From Acidobacteriota bacterium (lineage in GTDB: Bacteria > Acidobacteriota > Vicinamibacteria > Vicinamibacterales > SCN-69-37): a stretch of DNA of 64,000 nt. The notes beneath the pieces are model-generated. The model was not told the DNA's origin, ran no database searches, and saw nothing but the letters and a program-made list of their open reading frames with translations. The position numbers and the translations under genes were made by a program. Of this stretch, positions 33,514 through 42,730 are shown piece by piece (the stretch's first letter is position 1; each line of letters begins with the position of its first letter). The stretch covers positions 62,001 to 126,000 of the forward strand of contig JADJUS010000014.1 of assembly GCA_016716905.1 (NCBI GenBank). The letters run 5' to 3'.

Positions 33514-34001
33514 TACCAATCCTTGTATTTGGTGCCGTCGAGCGCAATGCCCGAGGACTTGGAGTAGACGTCGTACACGTTCTGCCCGCCCCAGACGGCC
33601 GAGTCTGCCCGGTCCTGGTAGGAGCGCATCCCCCACTCGGCCTCGCCAGTCATCGGGTCAATGGGAATGCGCCGCAGCAGCTTGATCTTGCTGCCGGTTG
33701 CATCGTTGTTGCGCGCCACGCCCTCCACCAGGGCCGTGAGCGACTTCGGATAGCCCTCGCTGCCAAACGGGATCTCCATGGGCGCAATGACCTGGCTGTC
33801 GGCCATGTCCTTGAACTTGTCGATGGCGTTGCGCATCTCCCGCAGCGAGCGTCGCAACTCCGATTCCCGCTGACGCTTCATCGTCACGCGGGCGAGGGGA
33901 AGCGCGGCGGACGCCAGGACCATCAGGACGGCTGTGGTGACCAGCAGCTCGATGAAGGTGAATCCCCCCACCGCCTTCCGGAAAAACGCCCGCCGGGTCA
34001 T
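33513..34001 (-). CDS. GspG-like pseudopilin
   Basis: A 162-residue pseudopilin. The prepilin-peptidase site is VGG/FTFIELLVTTAVLMVLASAA with Phe+1 and Glu+5, followed by the amphipathic helix with REMRNAIDKFKDMAD. The globular part contains GYPKSLTALVEG, LLRRIPIDPMTGEAEWGMRSYQD and a C-terminal DGTKYKDW, close to the adjacent pseudopilin. The two are probably the product of a duplication. It assembles into the periplasmic pseudopilus of a T2SS-like machine. Starts one base inside the secretin stop codon. Confidence 0.9.
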   Translation of the reverse strand: MTRRAFFRKAVGGFTFIELLVTTAVLMVLASAALPLARVTMKRQRESELRRSLREMRNAIDKFKDMADSQVIAPMEIPFGSEGYPKSLTALVEGVARNNDATGSKIKLLRRIPIDPMTGEAEWGMRSYQDRADSAVWGGQNVYDVYSKSSGIALDGTKYKDW

Positions 34002-36370
34002 TACCGCACCGTCACGGTCGAAGGCACGAACTGCAGCGGCACTGGCAGTCCGGTTGGCCCCACGCCAATACCCGAAAGCGCGATCTGCGATGTGCCCGCG
34101 CCGATGGCTTCAAAGACGATGGAGGCCAGCACACCACTGCCCGATGCGCCCGCCGTGTCTCCCGGCCGAGCCACTGCGAGATCGATCCGGCCGATGTTGG
34201 CGTCAATGGTCGGCACAAACGACGTCCTGGCACCGTCGCCACGCAGCACACTGCCCTCATTCACCACAGTGGCGCGCAGCACTGCCGGGTTGTACGTGAT
34301 CGTCAGCGACACCGACGAGAGCCCGGCCGCGTTGCTGAGCGTGACCGGCACGTTGTACGGCTGCCCACCCATCTGAAGCGGCGTGGCCGGCACCGTCACT
34401 GCCAACCGAGCCGGCCCTGTTGCGGGTGGGGGCGCTGGGGCAGCCACGGGGTCTCCAGCCGTCACCGGCACGATGCCCACGGCACGTCCGCCGCCGGCAG
34501 GTGGTGTCGCGGGAGGCGGCGCGGTCGTCGCCGGAGGCGGCGGTGCGCCCCCCCCAACAGTCGGCGGCGTCTGAGCCTGCGCCGGAGGGGTCGCGACAGG
34601 CGGAGTGGTTCCGCCTCCTGAGACCGGCTGCGACGTGATGAGCGGCGGCGTCATCGTCGCGCCGAAGTTGCCGCCGGTGCCCACATACATCGGCGCCAGG
34701 TCGGCGGCCGTCAGCTCCTGCGACCGCAGAATCCTCGGTGTGATGACCATGACGATGTCGGTAGAACCGACTTCGGAGCGGGTGCCGCCAAACAACGCCC
34801 GGAGAAACGGAATCTGATTCAGTCCGGGGAAGCCCTGAGCCGTGCGGCGGTCTTCCTCTTTGATCAGCCCGGCCAGCAGGTTCGACTCGCCGTCGCGCAT
34901 GCGGAGTTTGGTCTGGGCCTTGCGTGTGCCGAACGCCGGCAACGACTGACCGTTGACATTCACGTCCGCGAGGCGAGTACTGCTCTCGACCGTGACCTCA
35001 AGGATGATCTCGCCATCAAAGCTCACCTGCGGAATGATGACGAGATTGATACCGATTGGCCGGTAGGCAAACGAGGTGGTCGGGGTTGTGGCGAGTCCCC
35101 CAGGCACCTGGGATGCAAAGGTCGTCTGAGGCACAGGAATTTCTTCACCCAGATTGAGGGTCAGCGAGGAACGTTCCTGGCCGCGGAGCTGTGGCCGCGC
35201 GAGGAGCCGGCTGTTTTCGTCGCTTTCGAGAAGCCTGAGGAGTGCCGACGGCACGGTGGCATAAAAGTCGGCGGTGCTCACACCCTGGCTGATGGTGTTC
35301 AGATTGAACGGTGCCGAGTCGCCGCCAATGGCGGTGGGCCGCGCTTCAGGGGACAACGCGAACCCAAGGGCGTACTGGCTCAGGTTGAGGCCCATCTCCT
35401 TGACCCGCTGCCGATTGACCTCGAGGATCTCGACATCGATGATCACCTCGGCCTTCGGCTTGTCGTTGGCCTTGATGATCTGGTCGAACACCTTGAGCAC
35501 CGGCAGCGTGCCCCGCACGGTCAGCGCGTTCGTGTTCTTGTTCGCCTGAATCTGCGGCCTGACGCCGGGCACCGCCTGCACCAGTGTCGTCAACAGCTGC
35601 GACATCTCCGCAGCCTCGACGTGTGACAGGTAGAACACCTGCACAAACACATCGTCATGGGCCGTGCGGCCTGCCTGGTCGCTGCCGTAGACCATGATGC
35701 CGCGCGGGTTGATGACCTTGAAGGTCAGCTGGTTGGCATTGAGGACCTGCCCCAGCGCGGTTTCGAGTGTCTCACCCTGCAGGTCGATGGAGTACGGCCG
35801 AAGGAGTTGCGGACCGATCTGCTCCACAAAGGTCACGTTGATGCCGGCCATCGCGCCGATCGACGTCAGGATCTCGCGCACGCTGATGTTGATGAACCTG
35901 AACGTGATCGGCACCGTGGGATCGATGAGCACTGGAATCCCTGGCGTCTGTTGCGCCTGCCGCCGCAGTACGTCCATGCGTGACGGCGGCTGCATCGCCA
36001 GAAGTTCGTCGCGAAGGCGCCGTTCGATCGACGAGGCTTTGGCGGCCGCAAATACGTTCGCCGGATCCAGATCCGCGGCGAGCCGATACTCGGCCGCCGC
36101 GGCCGACCACTGCTCCTGCGTCTCCATGTCCTTGGCGCGGGCCATATGTTCGGCCGAGGCCGCCAGCGTCGCACGCTGCAGGGCGATTTTGAGATCCACC
36201 CGCGTCGGGCTGCCCTTCAGGGCCTCGCGATAGTGAGCCACCGCCGCGTCCCACTCGCTTTTCTTGGCGGCCTGCTGGCCACTCCGGAACGCGCGCCCGG
36301 TCGCGCACCCGGCCACAAGGACCAGGGTCACGCCAATCGCCGCCGCTCGCTGCATGCTCGCTCTATTCAC
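34001..36370 (-). CDS. gspD: Secretin (GspD/PilQ family) lipoprotein with C-terminal cohesin-like domain
   Basis: A 789-residue outer-membrane secretin. Lipobox LVAGC (Cys near 22). TPR-like repeats at about 30-120 (WDAAVAHYREALKGSP, WSAAAAEYRLAADLDP). STN/N0-like and N1 domains at about 130-310, with DVFVQVFYLSHVEAAEMSQLL. Secretin core at about 315-560 (RLLARPQLRGQERSSLTLNLGEEIPV and a VMVITPRIL end). A Pro/Thr/Ala-rich linker follows at about 585-660. The last 125 residues look like a cohesin beta-sandwich (NVPVTLSNAAGLSSVSLTIT, NPAVLRATVVNEGS, GVLASIVFEAI). The fused cohesin-like tail is unusual for a GspD. Operon with gspE/F and pilM-P; it shares one base with the downstream pseudopilin. 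Confidence 0.9.
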   Translation of the reverse strand: MNRASMQRAAAIGVTLVLVAGCATGRAFRSGQQAAKKSEWDAAVAHYREALKGSPTRVDLKIALQRATLAASAEHMARAKDMETQEQWSAAAAEYRLAADLDPANVFAAAKASSIERRLRDELLAMQPPSRMDVLRRQAQQTPGIPVLIDPTVPITFRFINISVREILTSIGAMAGINVTFVEQIGPQLLRPYSIDLQGETLETALGQVLNANQLTFKVINPRGIMVYGSDQAGRTAHDDVFVQVFYLSHVEAAEMSQLLTTLVQAVPGVRPQIQANKNTNALTVRGTLPVLKVFDQIIKANDKPKAEVIIDVEILEVNRQRVKEMGLNLSQYALGFALSPEARPTAIGGDSAPFNLNTISQGVSTADFYATVPSALLRLLESDENSRLLARPQLRGQERSSLTLNLGEEIPVPQTTFASQVPGGLATTPTTSFAYRPIGINLVIIPQVSFDGEIILEVTVESSTRLADVNVNGQSLPAFGTRKAQTKLRMRDGESNLLAGLIKEEDRRTAQGFPGLNQIPFLRALFGGTRSEVGSTDIVMVITPRILRSQELTAADLAPMYVGTGGNFGATMTPPLITSQPVSGGGTTPPVATPPAQAQTPPTVGGGAPPPPATTAPPPATPPAGGGRAVGIVPVTAGDPVAAPAPPPATGPARLAVTVPATPLQMGGQPYNVPVTLSNAAGLSSVSLTITYNPAVLRATVVNEGSVLRGDGARTSFVPTIDANIGRIDLAVARPGDTAGASGSGVLASIVFEAIGAGTSQIALSGIGVGPTGLPVPLQFVPSTVTVR

Positions 36371-36379
36371 CGAGGCTCC

Positions 36380-36952
36380 TTATCCGCCCGACTGCCGAAT
36401 CGTCTGCTGGCCCTGTCCATCGAGATACGCCATCACGATGGATTCGAGGCCGACCTTCAAGAGACGGTACCGCCCGTCCACCACATCACCCTCGCGCGCC
36501 AGCACCACGAGTCCGGCCACCGACAGCGAGACCACTTTGCCCGGCTTGCCGGGCTCTTCGGCGAACCCCAGGAACTTCACCGGGATCTGCGGACGGGGCG
36601 GCGGTCCCACGGGTCTCGCTGGCTCAGGTGCCGGCGGGGCCGGCGCCGGCCGCGGAGGCGGTGGAGGCGGTGCAGGCGGTCGTGGCGGTATCCCAAAACC
36701 AAACGGATCGCGCGACCCCACGCTGGCTTCCGGCACCGGTTCCAGCGACCCGAGCTTCAGCGCTTCTGGCAGTACTCCCGCCGGCCCAGGAGCCTGCGGA
36801 GTGGCTGCTGGGGTATTGGACGCCTGGCTCGTGACTTCAGTTGTAGGGGGCGACAAGCGCGTGTACACCAGCACGCCGGCCACCACCAACAACACCACGA
36901 GCATGGCGATCTGCCTGATCTGTTGCGTCCGGTTCCCGGCCATCAGTTTCAT
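36380..36952 (-). CDS. PilP/GspC-like inner-membrane lipoprotein-type protein
   Basis: A 190-residue bitopic protein. One N-terminal transmembrane helix (about 16-32, IAMLVVLLVVAGVLVYT), then a long Pro/Ala-rich linker (about 90-120) and a compact beta domain (about 122-185, VKFLGFAEEPGKPGKVVSLSVAGLVVLAREGDVVDGRYRLLKV). This resembles the homology region of PilP/GspC, which contacts the secretin N0 domain. Its position between pilO and the secretin gene supports that role. It overlaps pilO by 4 bases (ATGA) and lies 9 bases ahead of the secretin gene. Confidence 0.75.
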   Translation of the reverse strand: MKLMAGNRTQQIRQIAMLVVLLVVAGVLVYTRLSPPTTEVTSQASNTPAATPQAPGPAGVLPEALKLGSLEPVPEASVGSRDPFGFGIPPRPPAPPPPPPRPAPAPPAPEPARPVGPPPRPQIPVKFLGFAEEPGKPGKVVSLSVAGLVVLAREGDVVDGRYRLLKVGLESIVMAYLDGQGQQTIRQSGG

Positions 36953-37536
36953 CGCGCCGCTGCTCCGGCCCGGTTCGAGTAGTAGGTCGCCACCGACAGC
37001 ACCACCTCGAGCGAGCCCCCGCCACTCTCACTATTGCCTTGACCGAGCTTCACGCTCTCAACGATGAAGAACCCTTCGGCCGTCTCGAGGTCATACAGGA
37101 ATCCCCGGACATTCGCGTACCCGCCGGTCAGCGAGATATCCACCCGAAAGCGCATCAGCGTGCTGTCTTCAACCTCTTCAGGTTCATAGCTGCTGCTCGA
37201 GAACTCCAGCCCATTGTCCCGAATGAGCGTGAAGACCTGCAGGTACAGCAAATCTCTGGCGGCGGCGAGATTCGAGGGAAGCACGTCCGCATAAAACGTC
37301 TTCAGATCCTCATCGGCTCGCAGTTTGCTCGTGCGGGTTTCGTTGGCCGAACGCTCGGCGCGGCGCGCTTCTCCCAGCGTCATCTGCGCCGCTGTCGCGC
37401 GCTCTTCATCACCGGCCACACTGGCCTGCAGCGGGAAGACCACCAGCACCAGCACCGCGATGTTGACGGCCACCGCCGCCAGCAGCGGGATGACCAGTCC
37501 GCGTCGTTCCGCGAGCACTCGACGCCAGAGGCTCAT
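36949..37536 (-). CDS. pilO: PilO-like assembly protein
   Basis: A 195-residue bitopic inner-membrane protein. The transmembrane helix is at about 14-36 (VIPLLAAVAVNIAVLVLVVFPL). A coiled-coil region with Glu/Arg/Ala heptads (about 42-80) follows, then a ferredoxin-like domain, where GLEFSSSSYEPEEVEDSTLMRFRVDISLTGGYANVRGFLYDLE is the typical PilO/GspM motif region. With PilN it forms the alignment complex linking the cytoplasmic PilM ring to the periplasmic part. ATGA overlaps at both ends. Confidence 0.85.
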   Translation of the reverse strand: MSLWRRVLAERRGLVIPLLAAVAVNIAVLVLVVFPLQASVAGDEERATAAQMTLGEARRAERSANETRTSKLRADEDLKTFYADVLPSNLAAARDLLYLQVFTLIRDNGLEFSSSSYEPEEVEDSTLMRFRVDISLTGGYANVRGFLYDLETAEGFFIVESVKLGQGNSESGGGSLEVVLSVATYYSNRAGAAAR

Positions 37537-38138
37537 CGCCCACCTCCAACAGCAGCGGGCTGCGGGGGCGCCGCCGGCACGTCTTTCGCCAGCGGGAGGT
37601 ATCCCACCACCACCGTCGCGAGTTCGAGTCCTTCCTCGTTTCGGTCGGCAACCGTCGGGCGCGCATCGTAGAAGGCCCCGGTATTTTCGAGCGCCGTCAT
37701 GAAGGTCGCCACGTCCTCGACCCGACGGCCCATCAGCATCATGGTCACCGTGATGTTGCCGTTTTCGATCTCGGGAGACACCGCCGTCAGCCGCACACCC
37801 ATCGGAATGGTGTCTTCGATATAACTGAAGAACGTGGTCCAGCTGAACGTGCGGGCGTCAATCAGGCTGTTCGCCTCACGAGCCGAGCCTGCCAGCGTAT
37901 TCAGCACAGCCGGGTCGACGCTGCTCTGCACCGCCACGGCGCTCTGTCGCAGCCTGGCCGCGGCGTCCGCATCAGCGGTCGCCTGCGCACGCAGTTCCGA
38001 TCGGCGTGACGACAACTGCATCAGGCGCGTTCCGTTCGTCACCGTCAGAGCCACCGCTGCCACCGCGAGCAGGCCGAGCAGCAGCGCGACGATACGTTCG
38101 TTGTAGAAGGGCCGGGTGGCCAGATTGCCGCGCAACAT
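37533..38138 (-). CDS. pilN: PilN-like assembly protein
   Basis: A 201-residue bitopic inner-membrane protein of the PilN/GspL-C type. It opens MLRGNLATRPFYNERIV, a conserved PilN-style cytoplasmic tail that binds PilM (the INL-type motif is replaced by GNLATRP). One transmembrane helix (about 17-34), a short coiled coil and a periplasmic ferredoxin-like domain (about 110-175) follow. It begins 2 bases after pilM and overlaps pilO by 4 bases. Confidence 0.83.
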   Translation of the reverse strand: MLRGNLATRPFYNERIVALLLGLLAVAAVALTVTNGTRLMQLSSRRSELRAQATADADAAARLRQSAVAVQSSVDPAVLNTLAGSAREANSLIDARTFSWTTFFSYIEDTIPMGVRLTAVSPEIENGNITVTMMLMGRRVEDVATFMTALENTGAFYDARPTVADRNEEGLELATVVVGYLPLAKDVPAAPPQPAAVGGGR

Positions 38139-38140
38139 GA

Positions 38141-39115
38141 TCAGGCTCCCACCCCTTCGCGCAGTAATACGCCCAGCGGCGCGGCGACCGCGTCCAGCAC
38201 GGCCGCGCTGACGCCGATGCGATCGGCAAACGCCGCCGCGCCCCGTACATCAACCGGCTGCGCCTCCACGCCGAGGCGCTGGCTGATTTCGCGGCGAATC
38301 GCCTCGCCTCCCTCGCCCGCCCACGAGGCCCCGCAGAGCCAGACGCGCGCGAACTTCCCGCCCTCAAGGCGATCCTCGTGGTACATCGCCGTCTGGTGCA
38401 CCAGCGCGCCGAGGGGTTCCTCGTCGATCGCGTGGCGGTGCCGATAAAACACCAGTTCGCCCTCGCGCACGATCGCCAGCACGGTCGATTCTTTCGCGAC
38501 GCACACCAGCAACCAGTCTCCTGCCGGAGTGGCATTGCCGGCCAGCGCCGCGTTCAGGACACTCACGCTCGCCAGGTCCACCACACCGGGATGCGTTCCA
38601 AGCGCCAACACCACCTGCTCGTACTCGACCACGGCCGCGCGTCGCGCCGCAATCGCCGCCAGCGTCGTCGCACCGGTTTCCTGATGCGCGATCACGTGCG
38701 TCACTTGTGCGTCGTCGAGCGGAAATGGCGTGGCCTTCTTGATCTGCCATCGAACGAGTTGATCGACGTCGGCGGCCTTCGGGGGGAGTTCCTCAAAGGT
38801 CAGGAGCGACAGGCGTGCCGCCGAGTCGGGCACGACGAGCGCGGCGCGACGAGGCGGGCGGATCCCTGCTGCCTCGCAGGCCTGACGGATCGCCGCCGTG
38901 ACCACCGCCGGGTCGTGAATGTTGGTGCCGGTGAGCGACGGCGTGACGACGCCGGGTGGCAGCGCTGCGGATGCGCAGGCGGACACAACAAGCCCACCCG
39001 GCCTGCGATCGATTTCCACCACGGTCACGCGGCCGGCGGCGATTTCAATTGCGGCCGTCGCCGGCTGGGCCGACAGGAACGACGAGCGTGGCGAGGACTG
39101 TGCGCGGGAAGTCAT
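38141..39115 (-). CDS. pilM: PilM-like actin-fold assembly protein
   Basis: A 324-residue cytosolic protein of the PilM/GspL-N actin-like fold. Features include the phosphate-loop-like start AAIEIAAGRVTVVEIDR, VVPDSAARLSLLTFEELP, the block VRWQIKKATPFPLDDAQV, typical of PilM, and IAARRAAVVEYEQVVLALG. The ATG at 39115 overlaps the gspE stop by 4 bases; a 23-codon longer frame is antisense-like and unneeded. It should bind PilN's N-terminal tail and couple the ATPase to the inner-membrane platform. Confidence 0.83.
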   Translation of the reverse strand: MTSRAQSSPRSSFLSAQPATAAIEIAAGRVTVVEIDRRPGGLVVSACASAALPPGVVTPSLTGTNIHDPAVVTAAIRQACEAAGIRPPRRAALVVPDSAARLSLLTFEELPPKAADVDQLVRWQIKKATPFPLDDAQVTHVIAHQETGATTLAAIAARRAAVVEYEQVVLALGTHPGVVDLASVSVLNAALAGNATPAGDWLLVCVAKESTVLAIVREGELVFYRHRHAIDEEPLGALVHQTAMYHEDRLEGGKFARVWLCGASWAGEGGEAIRREISQRLGVEAQPVDVRGAAAFADRIGVSAAVLDAVAAPLGVLLREGVGA

Positions 39116-40767
39116 TCGACGAACGTCACCTTGTTGATCTCCCGCAACGTGCTCTCCCCTCTCATGATCAACCCGACGGCGCACTCTCGAAGGAACCGCA
39201 TGCCCTCGTCGCGCGCCGCACGTTTGATCTCGGAGGTGGGCCGCCGCTCAAGAATCATGTCACGGATGCGATCGGTCAAATCCATGAGCTCGCAGATGGC
39301 CGTCCGGCCTTTGAACCCGGTGCCGCCGCATTCGATACAACCGGCGCCCTCGAAGAACTGCTGCGTGGTGGCCAGGCCCGGATCGAGCGCCGACTCGATG
39401 AGCATCTCGCGCGAGACCACGGCCGGCCGTTTGCAGTGCAGGCAGATGCGTCGCACCAGCCGCTGCGCCAGCACGCAGTTGAGCGCGGAGACGAACTGGT
39501 ACGGCTCCACGCCCATGTTCAGGAACCGGCCCAGCACGTCGATGACGTTGTTCGCGTGCACGGTCGTGAACACGAGGTGGCCGGTGAGCGCCGACTGGAT
39601 GGCAATCTGCGCGGTCTCGGGGTCGCGGATTTCACCCACCATGATCTTGTCAGGGTCGTGTCGAAGCACCGACCGCAAGCCGCGGGCAAACGTCAGTCCC
39701 TTTTTCTCGTTGATCGGAATCTGCGTGATGCCTCGCAGCTGGTATTCCACCGGGTCTTCGATGGTGATGATCTTGTCTTCAATCGTCTTGATCTCCGAGA
39801 GCGCGGCATACAGCGTGGTGGTTTTGCCGCTGCCCGTGGGGCCGGTCACCAGCACCATGCCGTACGGCTCGCGGATGTATTTCCGGAACCGCCGCATCTC
39901 ATCCTCAGGCCAGCCCAGGATGTCGAGGCGCAGTTCGGTGAACTGCTCACTGAGCGATTCCTTGTCGAGGATACGGATGACGGCGTCCTCGCCGTGCACA
40001 CTCGGCATGATCGAGACGCGGAAGTCGATCGTCTTGCCGCGCACACGGAGTTTGAAGCGGCCGTCCTGCGGCACGCGCTTTTCGGCGATGTCGAGTTCCG
40101 ACATGACCTTGATGCGCGAAATCAGCGTGCTGTGGTGGCGCTTGTCGATCGGCTTCATCGCCTGCTGCAGCACACCGTCGATGCGGTATTTCACATGCAC
40201 CGCGTCGTCCTGCGTTTCAATGTGGATGTCCGACGCGCGCCGCTGCAGCGCGGTGAACACCATGGTGTCCACGAGCCGGATGACCGGGCTGATGTCAGAG
40301 GTGAGTTTGTCGACGGTCAGGTTCTCGTCGCCGCCCGCTTCCTCGTCACGGAGGATCTGCATCTGGAAGCCCTCGGTGGCCTCCTCGAGGACTCGGGTGG
40401 AACTCTCGCTTTTCTTCAGGATGCCCTGAATGGCCGACGGCGCGCCCACCGTCACGCGGACCGGTGTTCCCAGCTGCAGGCCGATTTCATCAATCGCCTG
40501 CAGGTCACTCGGGTCAGACACCACGATGAGCAGGGTGTTTCCGTCGCGTCGATACGGCACAAAGCCGTACCGCAGCATCAGGTCCGCGGGAATGCTGCGG
40601 AACAGATCGTTGTTGATCTTGAACCGCGTGAGGTCCACAAACTCGAGCTCGTAGCGATCGGCCAGCTGGCGTGACCTGGCGGCCTCGGCGGCGTAGTCCA
40701 CCGGCGAGTGGTCGCCGTCCAGCTCCAGGTCATCAGCGGCGTGCGGGGGCGGTGTCTCTGTGGACAT
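39112..40767 (-). CDS. gspE: Type II secretion/type IV pilus assembly ATPase GspE/PilB
   Basis: A 551-residue AAA+-like secretion ATPase. The N-terminal T2SSE_N domain (about 40-150) includes DLMLRYGFVPYRRDGNTLLIVVSDP. The RecA-like core has Walker A GPTGSGKTTTLYAAL, the Asp box ITIEDPVEYQL, Walker B LRHDPDKIMVGEIRDPETA and the His box TGHLVFTTVHANN. The zinc-binding tetracysteine (CLHCKRP and CIECGG) is complete. It powers pseudopilus extension at the inner membrane. Order gspF-gspE-pilM-N-O-P-secretin is conserved in several phyla. Confidence 0.95.
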   Translation of the reverse strand: MSTETPPPHAADDLELDGDHSPVDYAAEAARSRQLADRYELEFVDLTRFKINNDLFRSIPADLMLRYGFVPYRRDGNTLLIVVSDPSDLQAIDEIGLQLGTPVRVTVGAPSAIQGILKKSESSTRVLEEATEGFQMQILRDEEAGGDENLTVDKLTSDISPVIRLVDTMVFTALQRRASDIHIETQDDAVHVKYRIDGVLQQAMKPIDKRHHSTLISRIKVMSELDIAEKRVPQDGRFKLRVRGKTIDFRVSIMPSVHGEDAVIRILDKESLSEQFTELRLDILGWPEDEMRRFRKYIREPYGMVLVTGPTGSGKTTTLYAALSEIKTIEDKIITIEDPVEYQLRGITQIPINEKKGLTFARGLRSVLRHDPDKIMVGEIRDPETAQIAIQSALTGHLVFTTVHANNVIDVLGRFLNMGVEPYQFVSALNCVLAQRLVRRICLHCKRPAVVSREMLIESALDPGLATTQQFFEGAGCIECGGTGFKGRTAICELMDLTDRIRDMILERRPTSEIKRAARDEGMRFLRECAVGLIMRGESTLREINKVTFVE

Positions 40768-40776
40768 AACAGGCGA

Positions 40777-41994
40777 TCAGGTGAGGCTCGAGAGTTGGAA
40801 CAGCGGCATATAGAGCGACAGCAGCAGCGCCGCGATCACAATGCCCATGATGACGAGCAGGAGGGGCTGCATGAGGTTGGAGAACCGGGTCAGGCTCGTG
40901 TCGTTCTCCTCGTCGTAGAAGTCCGCGATGCTGTTGAGCATCTCGGCGAGCGCGCCGGTGGACTCGCCCACCTCCACCATTTCGATCGCCACATCGGGGA
41001 ACGTGCCTCGTCGCGAGAGCGAGTCGTGCAGGCTCATGCCCTCGCGCACTTCCTTGGCGACGATATCAAGATCCTGCGCCACGGCGCGATTGCCGACCGA
41101 CTTCGAGGCGATGTCGAGGGCGTTGACCAGCGGGATACCGCCCGCCAGCAAGGTGGACACCGTTCGCGCGACCTGCGCGGTGGAGAACTTCCGGCTCAGC
41201 GGGCCGAACCATGGCAGCCGCAGCATCGCGCTGTCGAGCCGCCGGCGTTGCCCGGGCTGTCGAACCCATATCCAGCCCAGGACGACCACCAGCAGCACCG
41301 CCGGGACCCAGACGAACACGTTGTTCACGATGCCTTCAGAAAACGCCACGATCAGCCGCGTCGACGCCGGCAGCTCCGCGCCGGCGGAAAACCCCCGGTA
41401 GAAGGCGCCGAATTCCGGCACGACCTTGAACACGATCAATCCGACCACGACAGCCGAAATCACCAGGAGCACCATCGGGTAGATCAGCGCCGACACCATG
41501 CGCGACCGTACCGACGAAATGATCTTCATGTGCGCCACATAGCGCCGGAGCACCGTCTCGAGGCTGCCGCTTTTTTCGCCGGCCATCAGCGAGGCGTGGT
41601 AAATCCCCGCGAACATGCCGCCCTGCGCCTCAAAGGCATCAGACAACGCGCTGCCGGAACGGACGCGCTCGTACACGTCGGTCAGCACGGCCTTCAGCGT
41701 GGGGTTCGGCACGCGGCGCCGGAGAATGTCGAGCGACTGCACCAGCGGCAGGCCGGCGCGGAGCAACGTGGCCATCTCCTGGTTGAAGATCAGGAACTCC
41801 GAGCTTGAGATGTGTTTGCGCGACGGCAACTGCACCGAGAACTGCCCCACCCCCACGCCACCCACGCGCTGCAGCGACAGCAGAAACAGTCCTTTGCTTT
41901 CGAGTTCGTGCCGCAGCGCCAGTTCGCTGTCTGCGACATATGTGCCTTGCGTGACTTGACCGGCGGCGGACGCGACTTTGCAGCGAAATTGCAT
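40777..41994 (-). CDS. gspF: Type II secretion/type IV pilus platform protein GspF/PilC
   Basis: A 405-residue polytopic inner-membrane platform protein. Two homologous GspF cytoplasmic domains (about 70-195 and 270-395) carry the family phrases FNQEMATLLRAGLPLVQSLDIL and TLLAGGIPLVNALDIAS plus GTFPDVAIEMVEVGESTGALAEML. Three hydrophobic segments are visible (about 165-190, 215-240 and 375-400). An N-terminal region MQFRCKVASAAGQVTQG is typical of PilC. Sits 9 bases before gspE. Confidence 0.94.
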   Translation of the reverse strand: MQFRCKVASAAGQVTQGTYVADSELALRHELESKGLFLLSLQRVGGVGVGQFSVQLPSRKHISSSEFLIFNQEMATLLRAGLPLVQSLDILRRRVPNPTLKAVLTDVYERVRSGSALSDAFEAQGGMFAGIYHASLMAGEKSGSLETVLRRYVAHMKIISSVRSRMVSALIYPMVLLVISAVVVGLIVFKVVPEFGAFYRGFSAGAELPASTRLIVAFSEGIVNNVFVWVPAVLLVVVLGWIWVRQPGQRRRLDSAMLRLPWFGPLSRKFSTAQVARTVSTLLAGGIPLVNALDIASKSVGNRAVAQDLDIVAKEVREGMSLHDSLSRRGTFPDVAIEMVEVGESTGALAEMLNSIADFYDEENDTSLTRFSNLMQPLLLVIMGIVIAALLLSLYMPLFQLSSLT

Positions 41995-42010
41995 CGGCGT
42001 CCTTTGCGGC

Positions 42011-42709
42011 CTAGCGTCCCGTCAGCGTCAGGATGCGACGGACGTAGTTTTGCGTCTCGCGATACGGCGGGATTCCGCGGTAACGGGTCACCGCGCCTTC
42101 GCCGGCGTTGTACGCGGCCAGCGCCAGCGACTCACGGCCCTTGCCGTAGCGGTCAAGGAGGCCGCGGAGGTGACGCAGTCCCGCATTCAGGTTCTGGGCC
42201 GGGTCAAACGGATCCTCGAGCGCGTACTGCCGGGCCGTCGCCGGCATCAATTGCATCAGCCCCATGGCGCCCTTGGGTGACACGGCGCGCGACTCGTAGT
42301 TGGACTCCACCTGCACCACCGCGCGGGCCAGGTCCGCGCGCACGCCGTGATGCGCGGCCAGCCGGTCTACCAGCGCCATCAACTCGGTGCGTGATGCCGT
42401 TGCGCTTTCGGCGGCGGCCGCGGTTTCGGCGTCCACGGACAGGATCGGCACGGCAATGCCGTCACCGGCTCGTTCTTCTGCAGGCGGCACATAGGGAACT
42501 TCGTCCGGCGTCACCGACACCACGAAGTCTTTCGGCACCCACATCTCGCCGCCCGTGCGCAGCGTCACCACGGCGCTGTCGCCGTTAAAGGTGACCGAGG
42601 CGACATTCAGCACCCGTCCGCCGCGGAAGGTGACCAGGTCCGCGGATGCCACAGACGGCACCAGGACCATGGCCAACCCGACTATCGCGCCAAGACGGGT
42701 GTGCTTCAC
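42011..42709 (-). CDS. Periplasmic lytic transglycosylase (SLT family)
   Basis: A 232-residue exported murein lytic transglycosylase. Signal peptide residues 1-23 (MKHTRLGAIVGLAMVLVPSVASA). A small beta-rich N-terminal domain (24-70; LVTFRGGRVLNVASVTF...GGEMWVPKDFVVSV) precedes the SLT domain (about 108-230), with catalytic Glu135 in QVESNYESRAVSPKGAMGLM and the AAYNAGEGAVTRYRGIPPYRET block. It begins the secretion operon proper, 16 bases ahead of gspF. The role is probably opening peptidoglycan for the pseudopilus/secretin complex. Confidence 0.92.
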   Translation of the reverse strand: MKHTRLGAIVGLAMVLVPSVASADLVTFRGGRVLNVASVTFNGDSAVVTLRTGGEMWVPKDFVVSVTPDEVPYVPPAEERAGDGIAVPILSVDAETAAAAESATASRTELMALVDRLAAHHGVRADLARAVVQVESNYESRAVSPKGAMGLMQLMPATARQYALEDPFDPAQNLNAGLRHLRGLLDRYGKGRESLALAAYNAGEGAVTRYRGIPPYRETQNYVRRILTLTGR

Positions 42710-42730
42710 AGATAGTCTCCGGCGACCGGG

